Assembly: GCA_002347725.1 (NCBI GenBank)
Contig: DDXA01000004.1
Span: 1,083,693-1,147,692, forward strand
DNA length: 64,000 nucleotides
Reading direction: 5' to 3'
Origin: Actinobacteria bacterium UBA2272
GTDB lineage: Bacteria; Actinomycetota; Coriobacteriia; Anaerosomatales; Anaerosomataceae
Every line of letters starts with the position of its first letter. The first letter of the stretch is position 1. Shown here piece after piece: positions 7,566 to 16,515 of this stretch. The notes beneath the pieces were generated by a model. That model was not told where the DNA came from. It was given only the letters and a program-made list of their open reading frames with translations, and did not search any database. The position numbers and the translations under genes were made by a program.

Positions 7566-8507
7566 ATGCGTGTCGTAGTGACGGGCGGGGCGGGGTTCAT
7601 CGGCGGCAGTCTGGTGCATGCGCTTGTCGGCGGAGGGGCCGAGGTCACGATCCTCGACGACCTGTCCACCGGCTCTATGGACAACATCCACCCCGCTGCG
7701 GCGTTTCGCTGCATGGACATCACCGACGACGCGAGCCGTGCCGTGATCGAGGCTGCCCGACCCGAAGTGATCGTTCACCTCGCCGCTCAGGTGAGCGTGG
7801 CGGCGTCGGTCGCGGACCCCGATCACGATTGGACCGTCAACGTCGGGGGGACGCGTGCCGTCGCCGAGGCGGCCGTCTCCGCAGGAGCACGCTGCGTGCT
7901 CCTCGCCTCCTCGGCGGCGGTCTATGGCGAGCCGGTGGAGCTTCCACTGACCGAGGGGTCGCACACCGACCCCGCCGTTCCCTACGGGCACTCGAAGCTC
8001 GAGGCCGAGCGCGTGCTGGACGAGGTCTTGAGGCCCGCCGGTGTCGACTTCGCGTGCCTGCGGTTCGCCAACGTCTACGGACCGCGTCAGCGCGCTGGCG
8101 GCGAGGGCGGCGTCGTCGCCGAGTTCGCGTCGCGCATGGCGTCGGGCACCACGCCGGTCATCTTCGGGACCGGGGCCCAGACGCGGGACTTCATCTTCGT
8201 GGCCGACGTCGTTGGCGCGTGCGTCGCCGCTGCCGAGTACGAGGGGGTGCTCGCGGGACCGGGACCCGGCGGGCCTGCGTACAACGTCTCGACTGGACGG
8301 GCCACGTCGGTGTCGATGCTTGCCGAGGGGCTGCGCGTCGCGATGCGCTATGCGGGCGAGATCGGACGCGAGCCCGCTCGTGACGGAGATGTGGCGGCGA
8401 GTGTGCTCTCGCCCGAGAAGGCGGCCGAGACGTTCGGATGGCGTGCGGCGGTCGACCTGCAGCACGGTCTCGGCGTCACCGCGGCGTGGTTCTCCCGGTC
8501 GCGATGA
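7566..8507 (+). CDS. NAD-dependent epimerase/dehydratase, UDP-glucose 4-epimerase-like
   Basis: A 313-residue extended short-chain dehydrogenase, the usual length for nucleotide-sugar epimerases. The Rossmann motif GGAGFIGG is at the N-terminus, the Ser of SSAAVYG and the catalytic pair Y140/K144 (YGHSK) follow. Closest in pattern to GalE/WbpP-type enzymes that interconvert UDP-hexoses; the substrate is not determined by sequence. It has an AAGGAG site 7 nt before ATG and is cotranscribed with the sortase, suggesting a role in envelope polysaccharide or glycoprotein sugars. The next gene overlaps its stop by an ATGA. Confidence 0.9.
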   Translation: MRVVVTGGAGFIGGSLVHALVGGGAEVTILDDLSTGSMDNIHPAAAFRCMDITDDASRAVIEAARPEVIVHLAAQVSVAASVADPDHDWTVNVGGTRAVAEAAVSAGARCVLLASSAAVYGEPVELPLTEGSHTDPAVPYGHSKLEAERVLDEVLRPAGVDFACLRFANVYGPRQRAGGEGGVVAEFASRMASGTTPVIFGTGAQTRDFIFVADVVGACVAAAEYEGVLAGPGPGGPAYNVSTGRATSVSMLAEGLRVAMRYAGEIGREPARDGDVAASVLSPEKAAETFGWRAAVDLQHGLGVTAAWFSRSR

Positions 8508-9070
8508 GCGAGCCGAGCGACGACGCGGACCTCACGGGCCTGGATCGGGTGTTTCGCGACAAGGCCGCCGCGGAGATCGCGTCGGCTGAGAGACTCATCG
8601 TCGGTGACTCCATAGTGCGTGCATCCGGCGACGAGCTCGCCGACGTCGTGCTCGTCAAGGGCGAGCCGGGCCCCGCTGATGTCGAGCATCTCCGGGCACT
8701 CGCGGGAGCCGATGGCGAAGCGGCCGACAAGGCGCTCGACGCGCTCGGCATGCCACAGGGCCGGTTTCGCGTCTGCACGCGGGTCGGGGAGCCGGACGTG
8801 GCCGCACGGCTCGCACGGCTACGGCTCATCATCGAGGCGGTCGACCCGCGGACGGTGGTGGCGCTCGATCCGGCCGCGGCTTCGGACATCGCGCAGGCGT
8901 ACGGCGCTCCCGCCCTCACGTCCGGGGTGCCGACGACCGTGGGGGGGCGGCGCGTGCTTGCTCTCGACGGGCTGGAAGCCTCGCTGGCCGACGCTGTACT
9001 GAAGCGCCGTGTGTGGCGTCAGCTTCAGGCACTCGGCACCGATGCCAGAGCGCATGACGGGCGCCCCTGA
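8504..9070 (+). CDS. Uncharacterised protein, degenerate uracil-DNA-glycosylase-like fold
   Basis: A 188-residue soluble protein, translationally coupled to the epimerase by ATGA. Its pattern (VLVKGEPGPAD near residue 50, then FRVCTR, then RLRLIIEAVDPRTVVALDPAA) follows the strand order of family 4 uracil-DNA glycosylases (GExPG...; ...P..ivaLG..A). The four Fe-S cysteines and the usual catalytic signature are missing: only one cysteine is present. A diverged, probably non-repair member is my best reading; an unrelated hypothetical protein is possible. Why it sits with sortase and epimerase is unclear. Confidence 0.6.
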   Translation: MSEPSDDADLTGLDRVFRDKAAAEIASAERLIVGDSIVRASGDELADVVLVKGEPGPADVEHLRALAGADGEAADKALDALGMPQGRFRVCTRVGEPDVAARLARLRLIIEAVDPRTVVALDPAAASDIAQAYGAPALTSGVPTTVGGRRVLALDGLEASLADAVLKRRVWRQLQALGTDARAHDGRP

Positions 9071-9079
9071 GGACGCCCG
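9058..9079. terminator. Hairpin between convergent genes
   Basis: CGGGCG (9058-9063) pairs with CGCCCG (9074-9079) across the stop of the UDG-like gene, between it and the convergent ferredoxin gene. Short stem, no T-run. Confidence 0.4.
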
Positions 9080-9105
9080 CGTCGATGCCGACGATCTCCG
9101 GGCGA

Positions 9106-9294
9106 CTACTCTTCTTCGATCTCCGTGATCGCGCCCATCGGACACTCCTCCATGCACGTGCTGCATGCTGTGCAGTCGTCCTCGTTCACCGGCTCTGCAA
9201 CGTCCTCGACGAGTTCGATGACGCCTTCCGGGCAGGCATCGACACAGATGCCGCAGCCGGAGCAGTCGTCCGCGTTGATGATCGGTCGGGGCAT
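9106..9294 (-). CDS. 2x[4Fe-4S] ferredoxin
   Basis: A 62-residue acidic electron carrier with two complete bacterial ferredoxin motifs, DCSGCGICVDACP and DCTACSTCMEECP (CxxCxxCxxxCP twice), binding two [4Fe-4S] clusters. The start follows AAGGAGAG by 7 nt, and the protein begins MPRPIINADDC as is usual in the family. Low-potential ferredoxins of this type serve anaerobic redox enzymes; the partner is not in the window. Monocistronic, divergent from dnaK. Confidence 0.95.
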   Translation of the reverse strand: MPRPIINADDCSGCGICVDACPEGVIELVEDVAEPVNEDDCTACSTCMEECPMGAITEIEEE

Positions 9295-9628
9295 GGGGGC
9301 TCTCCTTCGAAGTGCTACACCACACGCGTGCGGCGGCGGATATGTCGCAGGGATAGTACCGAAGGGTGGGTGCGCATGCAAGCGACGGAGACCGTCCGGG
9401 TCGGCAGCGCACGACACGCTGGGTCCGACACCCGCTGCGTGGGGGCTCGGCGAGCATGTTTCCTCCCAGCGTGATGCGGGCATAGTGTACAGGTGCAGTA
9501 AGATAACTTGACAATGAGACACTCAGATTTCACAATGGACACACAGCGTCCTCACGGACGTTGTTCTCGCGTATAGGACACAGGCCTCACCGGACCTACC
9601 GGAGGGGATCTGAAAGGAGCATCACGAC
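9295..9628. other. Intergenic region with dnaK promoter
   Basis: A 334-bp divergent gap between ferredoxin and dnaK. It contains the dnaK promoter/HspR operator at 9507-9536; no gene or further conserved structure was recognised in the rest. Confidence 0.7.
9507..9536 (+). promoter_or_regulatory. dnaK promoter with overlapping HAIR (HspR) operator
   Basis: TTGACA (9508-9513) and CACAAT (9531-9536) are spaced by exactly 17 nt. Overlapping the -35 is CTTGACA-N7-ACTCAGA (9507-9527), matching 10 of 14 positions of the HAIR consensus CTTGAGT-N7-ACTCAAG bound by HspR. HspR is encoded as the fourth gene of this operon, so the arrangement is a classic autoregulatory heat-shock repressor loop. Confidence 0.75.
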
Positions 9629-11518
9629 ATGGGCAAGATCATCGGCATCGACCTGGGCACCACCAACTCGGCGGTCGCGGTCATGGAGGGCGGCGAGCCC
9701 ACCATCATCGTGAACGCCGAAGGCGACCGGACCACACCGTCGGTCGTCGCGTTCCGCAAGGACGGAGAGCGCATCGTCGGCAAGGCCGCCAAGAACCAGG
9801 CGATCACCAACCCCGAGCACACCGTCACCTCCATCAAGCGTTTCGTCGGCCGTCGGTTCGAGGAAACGAAGTCGGAGCGCGGGACCATCGCGTACATCGT
9901 GGAGAAGGGCAAGGACGGCCGCGCCGTCGTCGCCGTCGAGGGTACGCACCTGACCCCCGAAGAGATTTCCGCGATGGTCATCGGCAAGCTGAAGGCCGAT
10001 GCCGAGGCGTACCTCGGCCATCCGGTCACCGAGGCGGTCATCACCGTTCCGGCGTACTTCAACGACATGCAGCGCCAGGCCACGAAAGACGCGGGCAAGA
10101 TCGCGGGCCTCGAGGTCAAGCGCATCATCAACGAGCCCACGGCAGCCGCGCTCGCGTACGGCCTCGACAAGGGTGCCCACGACCAGACGATCCTCGTGTT
10201 CGACCTCGGTGGCGGCACGTTCGACGTCTCCGTTCTCGAGATCGGCGACGGCGTGTTCGAGGTCAAGAGCACCTCGGGAGACAACCACCTCGGCGGCGAC
10301 GACTGGGACCAGCGCGTCATCGACTGGCTCGCCGAGAAGTTCTCCGGCGACCACGGCATCGATCTGCGAGTCGACAAGATGGCGCTCCAGCGCCTGAAGG
10401 ATGCGGCCGAGAAGGCCAAGATCGAGCTCTCGACCACGCAGACGGCGCAGATCAACCTGCCGTTCGTGACGGCCGACGCTTCGGGTCCGAAGCATCTGGA
10501 CTACACGCTCACGCGCGCCGAGTTCCAGAAGATCACGAGCGACCTGCTCGAACGGTGCAAGAAGCCGGTGGAGACGGCGATCAAGGACGCGGGTATCAAG
10601 GCCGCCGACATCGATCACGTCATCCTCGTGGGCGGTTCGACCCGTATGCCGGCGGTACAGGAGCTCGTCAAGGGCATCACCGGTAAGGACCCGCACAAGG
10701 GTGTCAACCCGGACGAGGTCGTGGCGGTCGGCGCCGCGATCCAGGGCGGCGTGCTCGGCGGCGACGTCAAGGACATCCTCCTGCTCGACGTGACGCCGCT
10801 CGCGCTGGGCGTTGAGACCCTCGGCGGCGTGATGACGAAGCTCATCGAGCGCAACACCACCATCCCGACCCGCAAGAGCGAGACCTTCACGACCGCGGCC
10901 GACGGGCAGAGCAGCGTGGAGATCCACGTGCTCCAGGGCGAGCGCGAGATGGCTGCGTACAACAAGACGCTCGGCAAGTTCCACCTCATGAACATCCCGC
11001 CCGCGCCTCGCGGCGTGCCGCAGATCGAGGTGACGTTCGATATCGACGCCAATGGCATCGTGAACGTCTCGGCCAAGGACCGTGGTACCGGCCAGGAGCA
11101 GAAGATCACCATCACCGGCACGACGGCGCTCTCCGACGAAGAGGTCGAGCGCATGGTGACCGACGCGGAGAGTCACGCCGACGAGGACAAGAAGAAGAAG
11201 GAAGAGGCCGAGGTGCGCAACACCGCCGACAGCCTCGTCTACGGTACCGAGAAGACGCTTACCGACCTCGGCGAAAAGGTCCCGGAAGAGACGCGAACCG
11301 ATGTCGAGGCCGCGGTAGCCGAGCTCAAGACCGCCCTTGAAGGCGACGACACCGAGACCATCGCAACCGCGATGGCCGCGCTCCAGGAGAAGAGCTACAA
11401 GCTGGCGGAGATCGTCTATCAGGATGCGTCTGCCGAGGAGACAGCCGAGGGCGACGCCGGCGAGAGCGGTGGCGACGAGGAAGTGGCGGACTACGAAGTC
11501 GTCGATGAGGACGAGTAG
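9629..11518 (+). CDS. dnaK: Molecular chaperone DnaK (Hsp70)
   Basis: A 629-residue cytoplasmic ATP-driven chaperone. The nucleotide-binding domain starts with GIDLGTTNS and contains VFDLGGGTFDVS and ILVGGSTRMPAV; the substrate-binding domain starts with LLLDVTPLALGVETLGG; the acidic C-terminus ends DEDE, typical of bacterial DnaK. ATG follows AAAGGAG. First gene of dnaK-grpE-dnaJ-hspR, as in Streptomyces and mycobacteria. HspR usually uses DnaK as co-repressor, coupling free chaperone to operon expression. Confidence 0.98.
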   Translation: MGKIIGIDLGTTNSAVAVMEGGEPTIIVNAEGDRTTPSVVAFRKDGERIVGKAAKNQAITNPEHTVTSIKRFVGRRFEETKSERGTIAYIVEKGKDGRAVVAVEGTHLTPEEISAMVIGKLKADAEAYLGHPVTEAVITVPAYFNDMQRQATKDAGKIAGLEVKRIINEPTAAALAYGLDKGAHDQTILVFDLGGGTFDVSVLEIGDGVFEVKSTSGDNHLGGDDWDQRVIDWLAEKFSGDHGIDLRVDKMALQRLKDAAEKAKIELSTTQTAQINLPFVTADASGPKHLDYTLTRAEFQKITSDLLERCKKPVETAIKDAGIKAADIDHVILVGGSTRMPAVQELVKGITGKDPHKGVNPDEVVAVGAAIQGGVLGGDVKDILLLDVTPLALGVETLGGVMTKLIERNTTIPTRKSETFTTAADGQSSVEIHVLQGEREMAAYNKTLGKFHLMNIPPAPRGVPQIEVTFDIDANGIVNVSAKDRGTGQEQKITITGTTALSDEEVERMVTDAESHADEDKKKKEEAEVRNTADSLVYGTEKTLTDLGEKVPEETRTDVEAAVAELKTALEGDDTETIATAMAALQEKSYKLAEIVYQDASAEETAEGDAGESGGDEEVADYEVVDEDE

Positions 11519-11520
11519 CC

Positions 11521-12072
11521 ATGACCGATCCCAAGGACACCACCCCGCTCGACCCTGAGCTCGAGGGCGACCTGGGCGCAGAGTACGAGTTCAGGGGCGA
11601 TGTGCTGGAAGGTGAACTCGAGCGTGCGCGCGCCGAAGCGGCCGCGCACCTCGAGACCGCCCAGCGCGTGCAGGCGGAGTTCGACAACTATCGGCGTCGT
11701 GTGGCCCGCGAAGCCGAAGACGCCGCCAAGCGCGCCGGACAACGCGTCATCGCCGAGATGCTGCCCGCGATCGACAACCTGGAGCGGGCGCTCATCCACA
11801 CCGAAGCAGGCGACAACGTCGCCGAGCTCGCCGATGGCGTGCGCATGGTGCTCGATCAGGTGCTGGACGTTCTCGGCAAGGAGGGCGTCGAGCGCATCGA
11901 CCCCGTTGGCGAGTCGTTCGATCCGAACGAGCATCAGGCGGTCGGTCAGGCACAGCGTGAGGATCTGCCGGACGGCACGGTGGTCGAGGTCTACGAGCGC
12001 GGCTACCGCATGCACGGTCGCATCCTGCGGCCGGCGACCGTCGTGGTAAGCACCGGAGGCCCGCACGCCTAA
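11521..12072 (+). CDS. grpE: Nucleotide exchange factor GrpE
   Basis: A 183-residue GrpE that releases ADP from DnaK. An acidic N-terminus and long helix with RVQAEFDNYRRR are followed by the C-terminal beta domain with the family ending IDPVGESFDPNEHQAV and RPATVVVS. It begins 2 nt after the dnaK stop and is followed by dnaJ after 10 bp, so the three cochaperones are made from one mRNA. Confidence 0.97.
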   Translation: MTDPKDTTPLDPELEGDLGAEYEFRGDVLEGELERARAEAAAHLETAQRVQAEFDNYRRRVAREAEDAAKRAGQRVIAEMLPAIDNLERALIHTEAGDNVAELADGVRMVLDQVLDVLGKEGVERIDPVGESFDPNEHQAVGQAQREDLPDGTVVEVYERGYRMHGRILRPATVVVSTGGPHA

Positions 12073-12082
12073 GGAGCCGACG

Positions 12083-13213
12083 ATGGCCGACAAGGACTAC
12101 TACGACATACTCGGCGTGCCGAAGACGGCGACCGCGGATGAGATCAAGAAGGCGTTCCGCAAGCAGGCGCGCAAGCACCACCCCGACGCAGGCGGCTCCG
12201 AGGCGAAGTTCAAGGAGCTCAACGAGGCGTACGAGGTGCTCTCCGACGAAGAGAAGCGCACGCAGTACGACACGTACGGGCGCTACTTCGGCGGGAGCAT
12301 GCCGCCGGGCGGCAGCGCGCCGGGCGGCGCGGGCGGTTGGCCGGGCGGAGGCTTCCCCGGTGGCGCCGGCGGGTACCAGACCGTCGACGCGGGTGATCTC
12401 GGCGACCTGTTCGGGAACCTCTTCGGCGGTGCCGGTGGTGGCGTAGGCGGGCCACGTCGCAGGAGTGCGCACCGCGGCGCGGACCTGCAGTACGACCTGA
12501 CCCTGAGCTTTGATGAGGCACTAGCGGGTACGTCGACCAAGGCGGACGTCAGGCGGACCGAGGCGTGCGCCACCTGCAAAGGCACGGGCGCCCGGCCCGG
12601 GACGAGTCCCACGACCTGCCCGACGTGCTCGGGCAGCGGGCACGTCACGCAGGGCCAGGGCGTGTTCGGCTTCTCGCGGCCGTGTCCGCGGTGCGGCGGC
12701 ACCGGGAAGATCGTCGAGCACCCATGCAGCACGTGCAAGGGCAAGGGTAAGGTCGTGCGCGTCAAGCCGCTCACCGTGAACATCCCGCCAGGAGTGACCG
12801 ACGGCGGCAAGCTCCGTTTCGCCGGCAAGGGCGAGCCCGGCGAGGGCGGTGGCCCGGCGGGCGACCTGTACGTCGTGACGCACATCGAGCCGCACGCGTA
12901 CTTCACCCGCGACGGCGCCGACGTCCTGTTGGACCTGCCGGTGACGATCGCCGAGGCCGCACTTGGTGCGGAGGTCACCGTGCCCACGCCCGACGGCGGC
13001 AAGGTGAAACTCAAAGTCGCGCCGGGTACGGCCGACGGCAAGGTGCTGCGCGTGCCCGGAAAGGGCGCGCCCAGGCTCAAGGGCAAGGGTACCGGCGACC
13101 TCAAGGTGCGGGTGCGGATCGCGGTCCCCCAGAAGCTCAGTGCCGAACAGAAGGAACTGCTGAAGCGTTTCGAGTCCTCGCGTGACGAGGACGTACGCGC
13201 GCATATCGTGTGA
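12083..13213 (+). CDS. dnaJ: Chaperone DnaJ (Hsp40)
   Basis: A 376-residue type I DnaJ. The J domain carries HPD (HHPDAG, about residues 33-35), then a Gly-rich linker, four zinc-binding CxxCxGxG repeats (CATCKGTG, CPTCSGSG, CPRCGGTG, CSTCKGKG) and the C-terminal substrate-binding region. It stimulates DnaK ATPase and delivers clients. Position before hspR is the actinobacterial order. Confidence 0.98.
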   Translation: MADKDYYDILGVPKTATADEIKKAFRKQARKHHPDAGGSEAKFKELNEAYEVLSDEEKRTQYDTYGRYFGGSMPPGGSAPGGAGGWPGGGFPGGAGGYQTVDAGDLGDLFGNLFGGAGGGVGGPRRRSAHRGADLQYDLTLSFDEALAGTSTKADVRRTEACATCKGTGARPGTSPTTCPTCSGSGHVTQGQGVFGFSRPCPRCGGTGKIVEHPCSTCKGKGKVVRVKPLTVNIPPGVTDGGKLRFAGKGEPGEGGGPAGDLYVVTHIEPHAYFTRDGADVLLDLPVTIAEAALGAEVTVPTPDGGKVKLKVAPGTADGKVLRVPGKGAPRLKGKGTGDLKVRVRIAVPQKLSAEQKELLKRFESSRDEDVRAHIV

Positions 13214-13229
13214 GGAAGGAGGTCCGGCC

Positions 13230-13643
13230 GTGGTCAAGCAGCAACGAGGCAGTGGCAAGGATCGGCCGGTCTACATGATCAGCGTGGCGGCCGAGTTGGC
13301 CGGCGTGCATCCGCAGACGCTCCGCATCTACGAGCGCAAGATGCTCGTCCAGCCCACTCGTTCGCCGGGCGGCACGAGACTCTACTCGGAGGCCGATATC
13401 GAGCGGCTGCGGCTCATCCAGCGCCTCACGCAAGACGAGGGCGTCAATCTGGCGGGCGTGATGCGGATCATCGAGCTCGAGATGGAGAGAGAGCGGCTCG
13501 AGGCAAGGCTTGCCGAGGCGGAAGCGGCAGCCTCTCAGGCCGAGGTGCGGCTCGCCCACGAGATCAACGAGTTCCGGCGTTCGATGCGGGCCGACATCGT
13601 GCACGTGCCCCGTGGCGGGATCGTACGGAGGAACGAGCGATGA
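13230..13643 (+). CDS. hspR: Heat-shock repressor HspR (MerR family)
   Basis: A 137-residue winged-helix regulator. The MerR-type DNA-binding domain is plain (ISVAAELAGVHPQTLRIYERKMLVQPTRSPGGTRLYSEADIERL), shown here only as a landmark for residues 15-60 of the protein: key parts are GVHPQTLRIYE and GGTRLYS. A coiled coil (ELEMERERLEARLAEAEAAA) follows. GTG start with AGGAAGGAGG 7 nt upstream. It is the fourth gene of the operon it should repress through the HAIR site at 9507-9527. Confidence 0.95.
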   Translation: MVKQQRGSGKDRPVYMISVAAELAGVHPQTLRIYERKMLVQPTRSPGGTRLYSEADIERLRLIQRLTQDEGVNLAGVMRIIELEMERERLEARLAEAEAAASQAEVRLAHEINEFRRSMRADIVHVPRGGIVRRNER

Positions 13644-13717
13644 GCGATTCGCGCAGCGCTCTCGTGACGTGGCTCGAGGCCGTGCGTGCGGGTGAGATCC
13701 CCGGGGGTCCGCTTTGA
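13640..13717 (+). CDS. Possible 25-residue ORF coupled to hspR
   Basis: An ATG overlaps the hspR stop as ATGA and opens a 25-codon frame (begins MSDSRSALVTWLEAVRAGEI, ends GGPL). The overlap and an AGGAACGAGCG purine-rich stretch just upstream favour translation. No relative is known to me, and it could be noise or a remnant of a longer gene. Confidence 0.35.
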   Translation: MSDSRSALVTWLEAVRAGEIPGGPL

Positions 13718-13845
13718 ATGCTCGCCGCGTGGGTGTACTCGCGCGTGATGCAGAACAGAACGGCGCCGGCTTGAACGGTCAGGCGGTAGCCCGTGAGGCT
13801 GCCGGACCGTGAGCCGGGCTGTGAGGCTCATAGGAGTTGGTACCG

Positions 13846-16449
13846 ATGCGGTTGGACAAGCTGACAGTCAAGGCGCAGGAAGCGTTGCAGGCGGCATCCG
13901 GCATCGCCGATGACGCGTCGTCACAGGTTATCGAGCCCGAGCACCTGCTGAAGGCGCTTCTCGATGCCGCCGAGGGCATCGTGCGTCCCATCGTGCAGAA
14001 GGTCGGCGCCGACGTCGATCTCGTCGAGGCCGAGGTGACCTCGGCCATCACCGCGATGCCGAAGGTCACCGGCAGTGGCGTGACCGGCCCGGCTGGTATC
14101 GGTCCGCGCATCAACACGGTTCTCGGCGACGCATTCAAGCACGCCGAGAAGCTGAAGGACGCGTATGTGTCCACGGAGCATCTTCTCGTGGCGATCGCCG
14201 AGGACAAGGGCGAGGCGGGGCGCATCCTCGTGCGCGCAGGCGTCACCGCCAAGCGCCTACTCGAAGCGCTTGAGGAGTTGCGCGCGGGCGCGCGTGTGAC
14301 CGATCAGAATCCCGAGGCGCAGTTCCAGGCGCTCGAGCGGTTCAGCCGCAACCTCACGGCTGCCGCGCGCGACGGCAAGCTCGATCCGGTCATCGGCCGG
14401 ACCGAGGAGATCCGCCGCGTCATCCAGGTGCTGTCGCGTCGCACCAAGAACAACCCGGTGCTCATCGGCGAGCCGGGTACCGGTAAGACCGCGATCGTCG
14501 AGGGTCTCGCGCAGCGCATCGTGGCCGGCGATGTGCCCTCGACGCTTCGCGACAAGGATGTCGTGTCGCTCGATCTCGGCGCCATGGTGGCCGGCGCCAA
14601 GTACCGCGGCGAGTTCGAGGACCGTCTGAAGGCCGTGCTTCGCGAGATCGAACAGGCCGAGGGCCGCCTCGTGCTCTTCATCGACGAGCTTCACACGCTG
14701 GTGGGCGCGGGCGCCGCCGAGGGTTCGATGGACGCGTCCAACATGCTCAAGCCGGCACTCGCCCGCGGCGAGCTCCACGCTATCGGTGCGACGACACTCG
14801 ACGAGTACCGCGAGCACATCGAGAAGGACGCGGCGCTCGAGCGACGCTTCCAGCCGGTGTTCGTCGGGGAGCCGAGCCTGGAGGATACGATCGCGATCCT
14901 GCGCGGCCTCAAGGAGCGCTACGAGGTGCACCATGGCGTGCGCATCGCCGACGGCGCGATCGTAGCGGCCGCCACACTCTCGGACCGCTACATCGCAGAC
15001 CGCTTCCTGCCCGACAAGGCGATCGACTTGATCGACGAGGCGGCCTCGCGGCTGCGCATCGAGATCGACTCGATGCCCGAGGAGATCGACCGCCTCGACC
15101 GTCAGGTGAGGCAACTGCAGATCGAGGAGCAGGCGCTCACCAAGGAGACCGACGCCGTCTCGGCGGAGCGGCTCGACGCGCTTCGAGCAGAGATGGCCGA
15201 GCTCAACGAGGAGCTCTCGGGGCTCAAGGCCCGCTGGGAGAGCGAGCGCGGGGTCATCACCGAGGTCCAGCGCCTGAAGGCCGAGCTCGACGAGGCTCGC
15301 CTCGACGGCGAACGTGCCGAGCGCGAGGGCGACCTCTCACGCGCGGCCGAGATCCGCTACGGGCGCATCCCCGGGCTTGAGGGCGAGTTGACCGAGGCCG
15401 ACGGACGGCTGCGTGAGTTGCAGGCGGGCTCGGCCATGCTCCGCGAGGAGGTCACCGAGTCCGAGATCGCCGAGGTCGTCGGCGCATGGACCGGAATCCC
15501 GGTGTCGCGCCTTATGCAAGGCGAGCTGCAAAAGCTCGCGACTCTCGAGGAGCATCTGCACGAGCGCGTGATCGGTCAGGACGAGGCTGTCTCTGCCGTT
15601 GCGGGCGCTGTCCGCCGCTCACGAGCGGGACTCTCGGACCCCGATCGGCCGATCGGCAGCTTCCTGTTCCTCGGGCCCACCGGTGTGGGCAAGACCGAGC
15701 TCGCCCGGACGCTCGCGGCGTTCCTGTTCGACGACGAGCGTTCGATGGTACGCATCGACATGAGTGAGTACATGGAGAAGTTCAGCGTGCAGCGCCTGAT
15801 CGGCGCGCCTCCCGGTTACGTCGGCTACGAGGAAGGTGGCCAGCTCACCGAGGCGGTGCGGCGGCGCCCGTACAGCGTGATCCTGCTCGACGAGATAGAG
15901 AAGGCGCACCCGGATGTGTTCAATGTGCTGTTACAGGTGCTCGACGACGGCCGTCTCACCGACGGACAGGGCCGCGTGGTGAGCTTCAAGAACGCCATCG
16001 TGGTCATGACGAGCAATGTCGGCAGCCAGTACATCACCGAGTTCGCCAGAAGCGGCGACGATGCCGCGATGCGCGCCATGCTCGACGAGGCGTTGCGTGC
16101 CACGTTCAGGCCGGAGTTCCTGAACCGCGTGGACGACGTGGTCGTCTTCCGCTCGCTGTCGATGGAGCAGCTCGCGAAGATCGTGGACTTGCAGCTGGCG
16201 CTAGTGCGCGAGCGGCTTGCCGACCGCAAGATCGCCCTCGAGATCACCCCGGCGGCGGCCGAGCGACTCGCTCTCGACGGGTTCGACCCCGTGTACGGTG
16301 CGCGGCCGCTCAAGCGGTTGATCCAGCGTGAGGTGGTCGATCGTGTGGCTCGTGAGTTGATAGAGGGCCGCGTGGTCGACGGCGACACAGTCACGATCGA
16401 CGTGGTCGGTGATGAGATCGGCGTGCGTGGCATAAGGCACGTTGACTAG
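13846..16449 (+). CDS. clpB: ATP-dependent disaggregase ClpB
   Basis: An 867-residue Hsp100 that works with DnaK-DnaJ-GrpE to pull proteins out of aggregates. Seen: an N-terminal Clp repeat domain, first AAA+ module with GEPGTGKT (residues 208-215), a long middle coiled coil (about 400-530) that distinguishes ClpB from ClpA/C, second AAA+ module with GPTGVGKT (610-617), and the C-terminal D2 small domain. ATG has AGGAG 9 nt upstream; an in-frame TTG nine bases earlier is less likely. It lies about 200 bp after hspR in the same direction and may be read from the dnaK promoter; no separate HAIR site was found. Confidence 0.97.
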   Translation: MRLDKLTVKAQEALQAASGIADDASSQVIEPEHLLKALLDAAEGIVRPIVQKVGADVDLVEAEVTSAITAMPKVTGSGVTGPAGIGPRINTVLGDAFKHAEKLKDAYVSTEHLLVAIAEDKGEAGRILVRAGVTAKRLLEALEELRAGARVTDQNPEAQFQALERFSRNLTAAARDGKLDPVIGRTEEIRRVIQVLSRRTKNNPVLIGEPGTGKTAIVEGLAQRIVAGDVPSTLRDKDVVSLDLGAMVAGAKYRGEFEDRLKAVLREIEQAEGRLVLFIDELHTLVGAGAAEGSMDASNMLKPALARGELHAIGATTLDEYREHIEKDAALERRFQPVFVGEPSLEDTIAILRGLKERYEVHHGVRIADGAIVAAATLSDRYIADRFLPDKAIDLIDEAASRLRIEIDSMPEEIDRLDRQVRQLQIEEQALTKETDAVSAERLDALRAEMAELNEELSGLKARWESERGVITEVQRLKAELDEARLDGERAEREGDLSRAAEIRYGRIPGLEGELTEADGRLRELQAGSAMLREEVTESEIAEVVGAWTGIPVSRLMQGELQKLATLEEHLHERVIGQDEAVSAVAGAVRRSRAGLSDPDRPIGSFLFLGPTGVGKTELARTLAAFLFDDERSMVRIDMSEYMEKFSVQRLIGAPPGYVGYEEGGQLTEAVRRRPYSVILLDEIEKAHPDVFNVLLQVLDDGRLTDGQGRVVSFKNAIVVMTSNVGSQYITEFARSGDDAAMRAMLDEALRATFRPEFLNRVDDVVVFRSLSMEQLAKIVDLQLALVRERLADRKIALEITPAAAERLALDGFDPVYGARPLKRLIQREVVDRVARELIEGRVVDGDTVTIDVVGDEIGVRGIRHVD

Positions 16450-16515
16450 AGGAGTGGAGCCGCGCGGCGGTACGCCATGTTGGCTCGCGGCGACGGATAC
16501 GTGGAGGTGATGATC

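Noticed and set aside
9596..11176. 526-codon frame on the minus strand
   Set aside because: Antisense shadow of dnaK.
13718..13845. Separate HAIR site for clpB
   Set aside because: A half-like CTTGAAC is present but no matching second arm.
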